From positions 186,001 through 250,000 of the forward strand of contig JAIUPC010000009.1 in the NCBI GenBank assembly GCA_020161655.1: a stretch of 64,000 nucleotides of DNA, in the 5' to 3' direction. Each line of letters starts with the position of its first letter. Within the stretch, counting starts at the first letter, position 1. This document shows positions 45,979 to 53,721 of the stretch, piece after piece. The position numbers were made by a program, and so were the translations under genes. The stretch comes from Pseudomonadota bacterium (lineage in GTDB: Bacteria; Pseudomonadota; Alphaproteobacteria; Rhodobacterales; Rhodobacteraceae). The notes below the pieces were generated by a model. The model was given only the letters and a program-made list of their open reading frames with translations. It was not told where the DNA came from and did no database searches.

Positions 45979-46436
45979 TCCGGATCGGACCGGAAAGCCC
46001 GCTCGGCCCCGATCTTGCCGACCTGATGGCGCGCCATACGCAGGCGATGCATGCCGACACGCCGCCCGAAAGCATCCACATGATGGATGCGTCGGAGCTT
46101 GCGGCACCCGGCATCGCTTTCCACGTGATGCGCGAGGACGGGCGGCCCATCGGCATGGGCGCGGTCAAGCGGATCGGCGCCGCCGAAGGCGAGATCAAGT
46201 CGATGCATGTGCTGGCGGAACTGCGCGGGCGCGGCCTTGCGCGGCAGATGCTCGACCACCTCGTCGCCGATGCCCAAGGGGCCGGGATCACCCGGCTCAG
46301 CCTAGAGACCGGCTCGCAGGAAAGCTTCCTCGCGGCGCGGCGGCTTTACGAGACGGCGGGCTTTGAGCCTTGCGCGCCTTTCGGGGATTACCGCGAGGAC
46401 CCGATGAGCGTCTATCTGACACTGAGCCTTGCCTGA
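45975..46436 (+). CDS. GNAT family N-acetyltransferase
   Basis: Acetyl-CoA-dependent N-acetyltransferase of 153 aa. The acetyl-CoA binding motif A is EIKSMHVLAELRGRGLARQMLDHLVADAQ (R-G-x-G-x-A core), followed by ITRLSLETGSQESFLAARRLYETAGFEP, the second GNAT signature. The closest type is the PanM/YjaB-like small-molecule acetylases (family described as putative acetyltransferase YafP-like); the substrate is unknown. GTG at 45975 is the start and overlaps the previous stop (GTGA). It ends 32 bp before tRNA-Arg(TCT). Confidence 0.88.
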   Translation: MIRIGPESPLGPDLADLMARHTQAMHADTPPESIHMMDASELAAPGIAFHVMREDGRPIGMGAVKRIGAAEGEIKSMHVLAELRGRGLARQMLDHLVADAQGAGITRLSLETGSQESFLAARRLYETAGFEPCAPFGDYREDPMSVYLTLSLA

Positions 46437-46468
46437 CACCCCGCCCGCCCGCTAAAGCGTGGGGCAGC

Positions 46469-46545
46469 GGTCCCGTAGCTCAGTTGGATAGAGCAGCTGC
46501 CTTCTAAGCAGCGGGTCGGGGGTTCGAATCCTCCCGGGATCGCCA
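46469..46545 (+). tRNA. tRNA-Arg (anticodon TCT)
   Basis: A 77-nt cloverleaf. The acceptor stem GGTCCCG pairs with CGGGATC (one G-T pair) and the D-arm TAGCTCAGTTGG is present. The anticodon stem CTGCC.. holds the loop CTTCTAA (anticodon TCT, decoding AGA). The T-arm GGGGGTTCGAATCCTCC is intact and the 3' CCA is encoded. A broken aquaporin gene follows it. Confidence 0.95.
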
Positions 46546-46589
46546 GTTTCCAACACAGTCGCTGTGCTGACGCTGGCGCCCGATCCATC

Positions 46590-46985
46590 CTGGGGCCGCT
46601 CTCTGGCGAGCATTTCAACCCCGCCGTCGGTCTGATCTTCGCGCTGCGGGGGGAGATAGGGCCCGGCTTGGCACTGGGATATGCAGCGGCGCAGGTCATC
46701 GGCGGCATCGCCGGTGTTTGCTGGCGCATCTGATGTTCGATCTGCCGGTCTGGCAGGTGTCCTCCACCGTCAGGACCGGCTCCGGCCAATGGCTGGCCGA
46801 GGCGGTCGCGACCTTCGGCCTTGTCGTCACGATCATCGACGAGCTTCGCCAATCCGGCAGCGGCTGTCGCCCGCGCCTTCAGCGATACCTTCGCCGGCAT
46901 CCGTCCGGCGGACGTGCCAGCCTTCGTCGTGGCGGAGCTTGCCGGTGCAATCATAGCGCTCTGCGTGAAGCGCTGGCTTTTGAGG
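46590..46985 (+). pseudogene. Degraded aquaporin/aquaglyceroporin (MIP family) gene
   Basis: Three fragments of one MIP-family protein appear in different frames. Frame 1 (about 46590-46716) has SILGPLSGEHFNPAVGLIF with the first NPA box. Frame 2 (46718-46840) has LAHLMFDLPVWQVSSTVRT then TGSGQWLAEAVATFGLVVTII. Frame 3 (about 46845-46985) has SFANPAAAVARAFSDTFAG with the second NPA box, then IRPADVPAFVVAELAGAIIA. The start is missing, and about 25 residues between TII and SFANPA appear deleted. It therefore carries at least two frameshifts and an internal deletion. It resembles the ars-cluster type of aquaporin. It ends at the left attachment repeat. Confidence 0.8.
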
Positions 46986-47015
46986 GAAGTGGTGGCGAGG
47001 GAGGGACTCGAACCC
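46986..47015. repeat. Left attachment site (attL), duplicate of the tRNA-Met 3' end
   Basis: Thirty bases, running from GAAGTGGTGGCG to CTCGAACCC, identical to 58358-58387. They cover the tRNA-Met acceptor 3' strand, the T-arm and part of its loop, with no cloverleaf remaining on this side. The flanks differ in both directions. Confidence 0.88.
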
Positions 47016-47070
47016 AATTCGTATTAACCCAATGAAATGACTTGTTTTCAATGAAGTATATGCCTACTGG

Positions 47071-47093
47071 CTGGTCAGAATGGCTGGTCAGAA
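47071..47093. repeat. Left copy of a 23-bp internal repeat (possible arm-type site)
   Basis: CTGGTCAGAATGGCTGGTCA plus GAA, identical to 58266-58288 in the same orientation. It contains the unit GGCTGGTCAGAA twice in tandem. It lies 55 bp inside attL and 10 bp before the integrase start, so it could bind integrase or repress it. Confidence 0.6.
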
Positions 47094-47102
47094 AGGCGCA
47101 GA

Positions 47103-48521
47103 ATGGCAGGCAAAAGCAAGAAAGCAGGGCAGCGGCTTCTGGTCCTAAAGTATAGCCGCTGGTGGTTCCGCAGGGAAATCCCGGCAGCCTGTCGGAAGGC
47201 GATGGGACGTGGGCGGTACTTCATGGAGAACCTCGAAACCTCCGACCTGAAAGTCGCGCAGGGTCTCCGGGACGAATTGGAACGCTTCACCTCGGAGACC
47301 TTCGCGGCGATTCGGTCGGGCAAAACCATGGCGGCGGCAGCGTTGACCGCCAGAGAACAGGGCATCCTTGCCCGCGAAGCTATCATTGTCGCAGCAGACC
47401 ACGATACGGGCGAACCAGAGGGCAACCCCTTCGATGCTGCCTTGTGGGCCGCAGACGCCGCCGCAGAGGGCTTCCGCAGCGAGGCTGACAGGGACGCATA
47501 CCTTGACGCTCTGCATGGCCGGGACGCCGTGGAGGCGCACCTTGACGCGCACCTTGCGACTCTCAGGAGGAACAAGATCGTTGAGAAGTCGGTCAAGGAA
47601 CGCGAGGGGCTGATCCTGGCCTTTGCCACATGGGCGGCGGCGCAGAAGCCAGCCCTGACCCTTGATCGGATCGACCGCAAGCAAGCCGGGAAGTACGTAG
47701 CCGAGAAGCTGGACGAGCTGCATCCGAAAACTCAGTCCAAGCACCTGATGGCGCTGCGTGGATACTGGGTCCAGCTTGCCGCTCGGGGTTTGGTCGAGCT
47801 TCCCCAGCAGGAGCCTCGGGGGTCAGGCTGGCCGTGGAACGCGCAGCAGATCAGGAACAAGCCGACAAGGGCCGAGAGGGAAAGCCGGAGTGACAAAGAA
47901 CGGACCTTCACTGAGGCCGAGGTCAAGGCCCTGCTTTATGCGCCCTATCCCGAGGGGATGACCGCAGAGCATGAGGCCCAGATTAGGGACGCAATCCGCA
48001 TGTCCCTTCTGTCGGGGATGCGCATGGCCGAAGTTCTGAAACTGTGGGTCGATGATGTGAAGGAAGCCGAGGATGGCGCTGAGCTGATCTTCGACATTCA
48101 GGAAGGCAAAACGGACGCAGCCGCCCGGCCTGTCCCCGTGCATCCCGATCTAGTCGATGTCGTTCAGCGCCGTTTGAAGGACAAGGACGGCAACGACAAA
48201 CCGGGCGGCGCATGGCTGTTCCATGAGCTTGCCGACGAACGCGATCCTGGAGATACCTTTGGCAAGAGGTTTGCACGGTTCCGCAAGAACCTCGGCGTTG
48301 CCGACAAGCGCGAAGGCAAGCGCCGTAGCCTCGTCAACTTCCATTCGGCACGTAGATGGTTCGCCACGACAGCGGCGAGGGCTGGGCAGCACGACGCGGT
48401 GATCCAGGATGTGATCGGCCATGAGCCCGACGAGAAGAACGTGACGAGGCGTTACATTGCAATGTCGTCTAGGGCGCAAATGCGGGCCTGTGTCGAGGCC
48501 GTGAAGTTGCCGTCGCCATAG
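47103..48521 (+). CDS. int: Tyrosine site-specific recombinase (island integrase)
   Basis: Phage-type integrase of 472 aa. The N-terminal part (residues 1-90) has basic arm-binding character (LVLKYSRWWFRREIPAACR), followed by a helical core-binding domain. The catalytic domain has the first Arg in LLSGMRMAEVLKLW and the box HSARRWFATTAARAG (His, Arg), then IGHEPDEKNVTRRYIAMS with the nucleophile Tyr. It should catalyse integration at, and excision from, the tRNA-Met 3' end. The ATG follows the 23-bp repeat by 10 bp. Its position next to attL, reading inward, is typical. No excisionase gene was recognised. Confidence 0.93.
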   Translation: MAGKSKKAGQRLLVLKYSRWWFRREIPAACRKAMGRGRYFMENLETSDLKVAQGLRDELERFTSETFAAIRSGKTMAAAALTAREQGILAREAIIVAADHDTGEPEGNPFDAALWAADAAAEGFRSEADRDAYLDALHGRDAVEAHLDAHLATLRRNKIVEKSVKEREGLILAFATWAAAQKPALTLDRIDRKQAGKYVAEKLDELHPKTQSKHLMALRGYWVQLAARGLVELPQQEPRGSGWPWNAQQIRNKPTRAERESRSDKERTFTEAEVKALLYAPYPEGMTAEHEAQIRDAIRMSLLSGMRMAEVLKLWVDDVKEAEDGAELIFDIQEGKTDAAARPVPVHPDLVDVVQRRLKDKDGNDKPGGAWLFHELADERDPGDTFGKRFARFRKNLGVADKREGKRRSLVNFHSARRWFATTAARAGQHDAVIQDVIGHEPDEKNVTRRYIAMSSRAQMRACVEAVKLPSP

Positions 48522-48634
48522 GCGCGGGGTTTACCGGGGGAGCGACAGAAGCCGCTCCGCCCCCCTGCTCGTGGCTCGGGTGCCTTCGCCAAAAGGTGCA
48601 TCTGCACCCTTCTACTACATGCACCCTCTGACTG

Positions 48635-49492
48635 TCAGAACTGCGGTTCCGGCTCTTTGCTGTCGTCGACCTCGTCGTCATCGACAGAGTTGCCATCTCG
48701 AACATGGTCCAGCCACTCGTTGGCCTCGTCCGGGTCGCCAAAGTAGTACCCGAACATGCGCTTGATCCGCTTGTCGCCCAGCGCCTCAAAGATCGCTTCC
48801 TCAACCGCATCGCCGTCCATCAGGATCAACCGCTCAGGGTGCTTCCGGCGGTCGAACAGTTCCCGAATGTCCGCCGCTAGCTTCTCGACCTCGGCTTTGC
48901 GCAGAGCCTCGGTCATCGTCCCGGCAGGATCGTCGGTCCATTCTGCGCTCGTCCGGTCCCGTGACCACTGACCCGTGATCTCGATTCCTTCCTCGTGCAT
49001 GACCCGGAAGCGGTCCCGCATATACTTGACCGTTCGCATCGAAACGTCCGCAGCAGCGACGATCTCACGGACCTTGAACCGGGGCACGACAAGTTCCCGA
49101 ACAAGCCGCCACGCGGCGTCCATCCGTTCGGCCTGTGACAGCCCCAGCGCGCGCTTGGAGTTCGCCTTCAGCGCCGCCCCAAGTGCCGTCCGCCGATCCG
49201 CGCCGACGAGGACCATGGTCGGGATTTCTCCCAACCACTTCACCGCGCGGTAGGCCGCGAGCCGGTGCGCACCGTCCAGTAGGATCAGCCTCCCACCGGC
49301 CTCGGGCTGCCACAACAGCACCGGGTCGAGCGCCTTCCCGGTGTTCCTGATGGTGCTCGCGAGGTCCGCTTTATGGGCCGCGTCAATGCCGCCCCAGCGG
49401 AACCAGAAGTCATCGTCCTGCGTGATCCCGTCGAGGGCGACCGAAGCCGCCCTCCTGATCGTTGCCGGGGCGATCTTGGTCATCACTGTCAT
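48635..49492 (-). CDS. ParB-like nuclease-domain DNA-binding protein
   Basis: Protein of 285 aa. The N-terminal ParB/Srx-type domain is visible in WQPEAGGRLILLDGAHRLAAYRAVKWLGEIPTMVLVGADR. It is followed by a helix-turn-helix region (LSQAERMDAAWRLV and FKVREIVAAADVSMRTVKYMRDRFRV). The C-terminus is acidic (DDDEVDDSKEPEPQF). This layout is that of island-borne ParB-like regulators or partition proteins. The start (ATG 49492) overlaps the stop of rnhA by 4 bp, so the two genes are co-translated. No parA is present, so chromosome partitioning is unlikely; a regulatory or stability role for the element is inferred. Confidence 0.8.
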   Translation of the reverse strand: MTVMTKIAPATIRRAASVALDGITQDDDFWFRWGGIDAAHKADLASTIRNTGKALDPVLLWQPEAGGRLILLDGAHRLAAYRAVKWLGEIPTMVLVGADRRTALGAALKANSKRALGLSQAERMDAAWRLVRELVVPRFKVREIVAAADVSMRTVKYMRDRFRVMHEEGIEITGQWSRDRTSAEWTDDPAGTMTEALRKAEVEKLAADIRELFDRRKHPERLILMDGDAVEEAIFEALGDKRIKRMFGYYFGDPDEANEWLDHVRDGNSVDDDEVDDSKEPEPQF

Positions 49493-50016
49493 GCTGCGCT
49501 CCCGAACAGTTCCTGGGCGTGCTTGCGAACCCACTTGTCGCGCTCCTCGGATGCAAGTCGGTCGGCCTCCTCGTTCATCGGGTCGCCCGCATGGCCTCGC
49601 ACCCACTCAAAGGTGACGTTCAGGCCGTCGCAGAGGCGGATGATCTCCCGCCAAAGGCCAGGGTTTTCAACCGGCTTGCCGTCCCCCTTGCGCCACCCCT
49701 TGGCGATCCAACGGGGCAGCCATTGGTTCCACCCGTCGACCAAGTATTTGCTGTCACTACGCACGAAGATCGGCAGCGGTTCGTCGCGCTTGATCTGCTT
49801 GAGTGCCGCGATTGCCGCGCCCAGTTCCATCTGGTTGTTGGTCGTCGCGACCGCCCCGCCCGTTTGCTCCATCGGTACAACTACTTCGCCGTTGATGAGG
49901 CGATACAGGATTGCGGCGAAGCCTCCCGGCCCCGGGTTCGGCTGGCAGGAGCCGTCGGTGTAGATCACGATGCAGTTGGGATAGGGCAGCGCGGCCTCGG
50001 TATTTGCGTTTGTCAA
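49489..50016 (-). CDS. rnhA: Ribonuclease HI (island copy)
   Basis: RNA-DNA hybrid endonuclease of 175 aa. The DEDD residues are visible in VIYTDGSCQPNPGPGGFAA (Asp), TNNQMELGAAIAAL (Glu), VRSDSKYLVDGWNQWLPRW (Asp) and EWVRGHAGDPMNEEADRLA (Asp plus the His of the handle loop). Length is close to other type HI enzymes, with a short Ala-rich C-terminal tail. It is carried by the mobile island, overlaps the ParB-like gene by 4 bp, and follows the zinc-ribbon gene by 11 bp. The host also has rnhB at 18876-19511. Confidence 0.9.
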   Translation of the reverse strand: MTNANTEAALPYPNCIVIYTDGSCQPNPGPGGFAAILYRLINGEVVVPMEQTGGAVATTNNQMELGAAIAALKQIKRDEPLPIFVRSDSKYLVDGWNQWLPRWIAKGWRKGDGKPVENPGLWREIIRLCDGLNVTFEWVRGHAGDPMNEEADRLASEERDKWVRKHAQELFGSAA

Positions 50017-50027
50017 AGGGTCATCCT

Positions 50028-50687
50028 TTAGCTGAGTTGGGAGATTGCGGTGGCGAGCCGCTGTTTCGCCTCTTGCGCGGCCTTGCGGTCGCGGTCGTCC
50101 AGTGCCGCGAGGTGCAGTCCGATGGCCCCAAAGGCGATCATCAGCTTGCGCCCGAGAATGCCCGCCGCCTTGGGCGTCATCTCGCGGTAGACCCGGACTT
50201 GCTGGCCCGTCCGGTGGTCGTAGCGCAGTCCGACATGGCGCTGCGATAGTGCCCGCACCCGTCGCGCGATCTGGACCCGAAGGGCCTCGTCGGACGCAAA
50301 GCGGCGCGGTTGGTCGTGCCAGAAAAGGACCATAGCGAGCACGGTCCTGATCACCTCACCGGGAGTGCAGTCCAAGGCGATTGCCGCGATTTCGTTCGCG
50401 GCGCTGCGCTCGTATCTGTTCCCGACGCGGCGGTTGGCGGTGGCATTGGCCTCTGCGATGATGGTGGTCCATGTTCCCTCCATCAGTGACCACGCCTCGC
50501 TGTCAGGGTTCTTGGCGATGCGGGCCTCTACGCGGGCCAAGTAGGGGGCAAGTTCGGCTTTGGCGATGCCGCGCTGGCCAGTTGCACCATGCCGCCTGAG
50601 AGTGCTTTTGTGGCGGCGGCAATAGGGGGAGTAGTCGGAGGCGGCGGGACTGCCGCAGTGGAAGACGGCGCAGAGACGGGCCGTCAT
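50028..50687 (-). CDS. Hypothetical protein with N-terminal zinc-ribbon-like motif
   Basis: Protein of 219 aa with an N-terminal Cys/His cluster, LCAVFHCGSPAASDYSPYCRRHK (C6, H10, C11, C22, H25), that may bind zinc. Helices rich in Ala and Arg follow (KAELAPYLARVEARIAKN, ALRVQIARRVRALSQRHVGLRYD). The C-terminus is AAQEAKQRLATAISQL. No conserved catalytic motif is seen and the family is not recognised. It is the first gene of the rightmost minus-strand trio with rnhA and the ParB-like gene (11-bp and 4-bp junctions). A nucleic-acid-binding role is suggested only by the Cys/His cluster and the context. Confidence 0.6.
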   Translation of the reverse strand: MTARLCAVFHCGSPAASDYSPYCRRHKSTLRRHGATGQRGIAKAELAPYLARVEARIAKNPDSEAWSLMEGTWTTIIAEANATANRRVGNRYERSAANEIAAIALDCTPGEVIRTVLAMVLFWHDQPRRFASDEALRVQIARRVRALSQRHVGLRYDHRTGQQVRVYREMTPKAAGILGRKLMIAFGAIGLHLAALDDRDRKAAQEAKQRLATAISQLS

Positions 50688-51388
50688 AGTTTGGCCTCGC
50701 CTGTGGGGGCTTGGCCGGTCGTATCGTGGCTCAGGGAGTTCTCCTTGGATTTGTACCCGTCCCCAGACACACAGGCACAGCCTTGATGCGGAGCCGGGAT
50801 CGGCGAGGAAGGTTTCGCCCCTGCCGGGGCATCGTCAGCGGGGCAGCATCAGCCCCGGACCTTCGCTGAAACCGCTCTCGCGGCTTTGCCCTTCACGCAT
50901 TGGATTGCGACCATCGGGCCAGAGGCATCCACCTCCGTCTATCGTGCGTGGCCCCGTGTCGTGGGTCAGACGTACCAGCATTCTGGGCTGGCACCGGCCA
51001 CCTTGCGGCGGAAAGAGCATTGCCTGAACGGGAATCCCGCTGGGGCTGACTGATCGTCAGGAGGGTTTTGCAATGAGCCGCACACTTCGCACTGTTGGCC
51101 TGTGCTCTGTCGCGGGAAGCGCGCCTACATTCCGTAGGGCGGATTGCGGTTCTGTCTGGCGGGCGGCCCGTCCCTGAGGGGAGGAGCCAATCAGGTTGGC
51201 GGGCAACTGCCCGATGCAGAGAAGTATGCCCTGCCCATCGCCGCACTTCAAGATCTTTTTTGTAATAAAAACAACACGTTAGCGCATCAGATTGTTATTT
51301 TGTGCGTCTGCTGAATTGAGCAGAAGTTTCAAAGCCTTGGCCAATTCTTGTGCCCAAATGCTTGAACCGTCAGGAAAAACGGCGGAAT
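50688..51388. other. 701-bp stretch of the island without a convincing gene
   Basis: Open frames here lack family resemblance and codon bias. The segment 51250-51345 is markedly AT-rich, containing TTTTTT-GTAAT-AAAAA and TTGTTATTTTG. It lies at the 3' side of hsdR and upstream of the zinc-ribbon gene. It may hold the promoter for the leftward trio or a terminator for the hsd genes, but neither could be defined. Confidence 0.4.
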
Positions 51389-53707
51389 TTACTGCCGATA
51401 CAGGTCTCGCTGCACATCGCGGAAGGCTTGCCGGATCGTCGGCACGTTGCCCAGTGCCGCCCTCGCATCCGCCAGCGAACCATAGCGCGCCGTGAGGAGG
51501 TCGCCGAGCTTGCCCGTCGCCAACTCCGTCTCGCCTACCGCTTCGTAGGCTTGCAGGACGCCCAGCAGGAACGCCCGCATCTTTGTGTCCGCTGATGCGA
51601 GGCCATTGGTCCTGACCGCTTCGGCGCGATCTGTGCGAGTCTTGGGCGGGGTGTTGAAGCGGATGTAGACCAGCACGTCGAACAGATCGCTGTCCGGGGC
51701 GTCGATCAGGCGGCGCATGTCGGCCAGCTTGTCGGCGTCGTAGCCGCGCTGTTCAAGAACGGCCATGAAGTGCTCGCGGCTGTCCGGGTCGCTCCATAGG
51801 CGGCGCAGTTCGTCCTCGTCAGGGATCATGTCGGTCAGGTCGCCGAACAGGCGCTCTAAGAACTGCTGCGCCGTCATGGGCTTTCCGTCGGGCCCCCAGT
51901 AAGTTGTCGCGGCGATGTACTGGATAGAGCGTTCCTTGCCGTCCGCCAGCCGGATGATCAGCTTGGCTTTCGGTTCCTCACCCTCCCCTTCCCCGCCACC
52001 TTCGGGCGGCTCAGGGGGCAGAGGGGGTTCCGGCTTGGGGCCGGGCGGGGGCGGTGGATCGCCTTCGGGCGGCATCGGTTCGCCGTCCCATTCGGGATCG
52101 TTGAAGTTCTCATGCGCCTTCACGAAGTCATAGATCGTGAAATGATCCTTGCCGTCGTAGACCCGCGTTCCGCGCCCGATGATCTGCTTGAACTCGATCA
52201 TCGACCGGATCGGCCGCATCAGCACGATGTTGCGGACGTTGCGCGCATCGACCCCGGTGGAGAGCTTCTGCGAGGTCGTCAGGATCGTCGGGATGGTCTT
52301 GTCGTTGTCCTGAAACGCTCGCAAGTGCTGTTCGCCGAGCTTGCCGTCATCCGCCGTGACGCGGTGGCAGTAGTTCGGGCTCGTGCTCGTCTTGATCTGG
52401 TTGATGTAGTCGCGCACCCGCAGCGCATGGTCCTGCGTGGCGCAGAACACCAATGTTTTCTGCCGCTGGTCGATCTGGCCCATGAACTCGGCCACCCGGC
52501 TACGCTCGCGTTCCTCGATGATGATGCGCGTGTTGAAGTCGGCCTCGGTGTAGGTGTCCTTGTCCACCTCGCCCGCAACGATCTCATCTGTCCCGTCCCA
52601 GACGTATTCGTCAATCGTGCTGGCCATCTGGCGCACCTTGAACGGCGTGAGGAAGCCATCCTCGATCCCCTCGCGCAAGCTGTAGACATAGACCGGATCG
52701 CCGAAATAGGCGTAGGTGTCGGCGTTATGCTTGCGGCGGGGCGTGGCGGTCAGGCCCAACTGCACGGCGGGAGCGAAATGGTCCATGATCCCGCGCCAGT
52801 TGCTTTCGTCCTGCGCGCCGCCCCGGTGGCATTCGTCGATGATGATGAAGTCGAAGAAGTCGGGCGGATAGCCTTCGTAGCTGGGCTTGCCGTCGCCCGT
52901 CATGAAGGTCTGGAAGATCGTGAAGAAGATGCTGGCGTTCTTCGGGACGCCGCCCTTCTTGCGGATCGTGTCGGGGTCAATCCGGGTGATCGCATCCGGG
53001 GGGAAGGCAGAGAAGGCGTTGTAGGCCTGATCCGCCAGAATGTTGCGATCCGCCAGAAACAGGATGCGCGGGCGGCGCCTCGGTTCACCCGAGAGGTTCC
53101 AGCGGGCGTGGAACAGCTTCCAGGCGATCTGGAAGGCGATGGAGGTCTTGCCCGTGCCGGTGGCCAACGTCAGCAGGAGGCGCTTGTCGCCCTTCGCCAC
53201 GGCCTCCAGCACGGCATTGATGGCGTTGTGCTGGTAGTAGCGCAGTTCCCACTTGCCGCCCGCCACCTCGAACGGCACCGCGCCAAAGCGTTCGCGCCAC
53301 TGGTTCGCATCGCCGAAGCAACGGTCCCAAAGCTGATCGGGCGTGGGGAAGGGCTGCACGTCGCCTTCCGTCCCGCTGCCCATGTCGGCCTCGTACCAGC
53401 CCAGCCCGTTGGTGGCGTATGCAAGGCGGGCTTTGAGGCGGGTGGCATAGTCCTTGGCTTGCGCCACGCCGGTGGTATGGGCCAGACCCGCCCGCTTGGC
53501 CTCGATCACGGCAAGTTTCTGGTCGCGGTAGATCAGGACGTAATCGGCGCTGAGGCGATCCCCGCGCTTGCCCCCCGGCATGATGCGACCGGGGCAGATC
53601 ACCTCGCGCCGCACCCTGGCCCCCGGAACCGTTGTCCACCCCGACGCGGCAAGGACCGGATCAATCCGGTTGGCGCGGGTATCGGATTCGGTTTCGGTGT
53701 CGAACAT
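51389..53707 (-). CDS. hsdR: Type I restriction endonuclease subunit R (HsdR, EcoEI/KpnA-like)
   Basis: Motor and nuclease subunit of a type I restriction system, 772 aa. The nuclease PD-(D/E)XK motif is at residues 55-71 (LSADYVLIYRDQKLAVIEAKR: Asp 55, Glu 69, Lys 71). The helicase Walker A LATGTGKTSIAFQ is near residue 185, the DEAD box is DECHRGGAQDESNW, and motif VI is QIIGRGTRVYDGKDHF. A proline/glycine-rich linker (about 555-590) precedes the C-terminal domain that docks to the methylase. Length is shorter than EcoKI HsdR and fits the EcoEI class. It starts 14 bp after hsdS on the same strand. Confidence 0.92.
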   Translation of the reverse strand: MFDTETESDTRANRIDPVLAASGWTTVPGARVRREVICPGRIMPGGKRGDRLSADYVLIYRDQKLAVIEAKRAGLAHTTGVAQAKDYATRLKARLAYATNGLGWYEADMGSGTEGDVQPFPTPDQLWDRCFGDANQWRERFGAVPFEVAGGKWELRYYQHNAINAVLEAVAKGDKRLLLTLATGTGKTSIAFQIAWKLFHARWNLSGEPRRRPRILFLADRNILADQAYNAFSAFPPDAITRIDPDTIRKKGGVPKNASIFFTIFQTFMTGDGKPSYEGYPPDFFDFIIIDECHRGGAQDESNWRGIMDHFAPAVQLGLTATPRRKHNADTYAYFGDPVYVYSLREGIEDGFLTPFKVRQMASTIDEYVWDGTDEIVAGEVDKDTYTEADFNTRIIIEERERSRVAEFMGQIDQRQKTLVFCATQDHALRVRDYINQIKTSTSPNYCHRVTADDGKLGEQHLRAFQDNDKTIPTILTTSQKLSTGVDARNVRNIVLMRPIRSMIEFKQIIGRGTRVYDGKDHFTIYDFVKAHENFNDPEWDGEPMPPEGDPPPPPGPKPEPPLPPEPPEGGGEGEGEEPKAKLIIRLADGKERSIQYIAATTYWGPDGKPMTAQQFLERLFGDLTDMIPDEDELRRLWSDPDSREHFMAVLEQRGYDADKLADMRRLIDAPDSDLFDVLVYIRFNTPPKTRTDRAEAVRTNGLASADTKMRAFLLGVLQAYEAVGETELATGKLGDLLTARYGSLADARAALGNVPTIRQAFRDVQRDLYRQ

Positions 53708-53721
53708 CGGGCGAGGTTAGG

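Noticed and set aside
47071-47093. CRISPR-like array from the tandem GGCTGGTCAGAA units
   Set aside because: Only two adjacent units at each end, no spacers and no cas genes.
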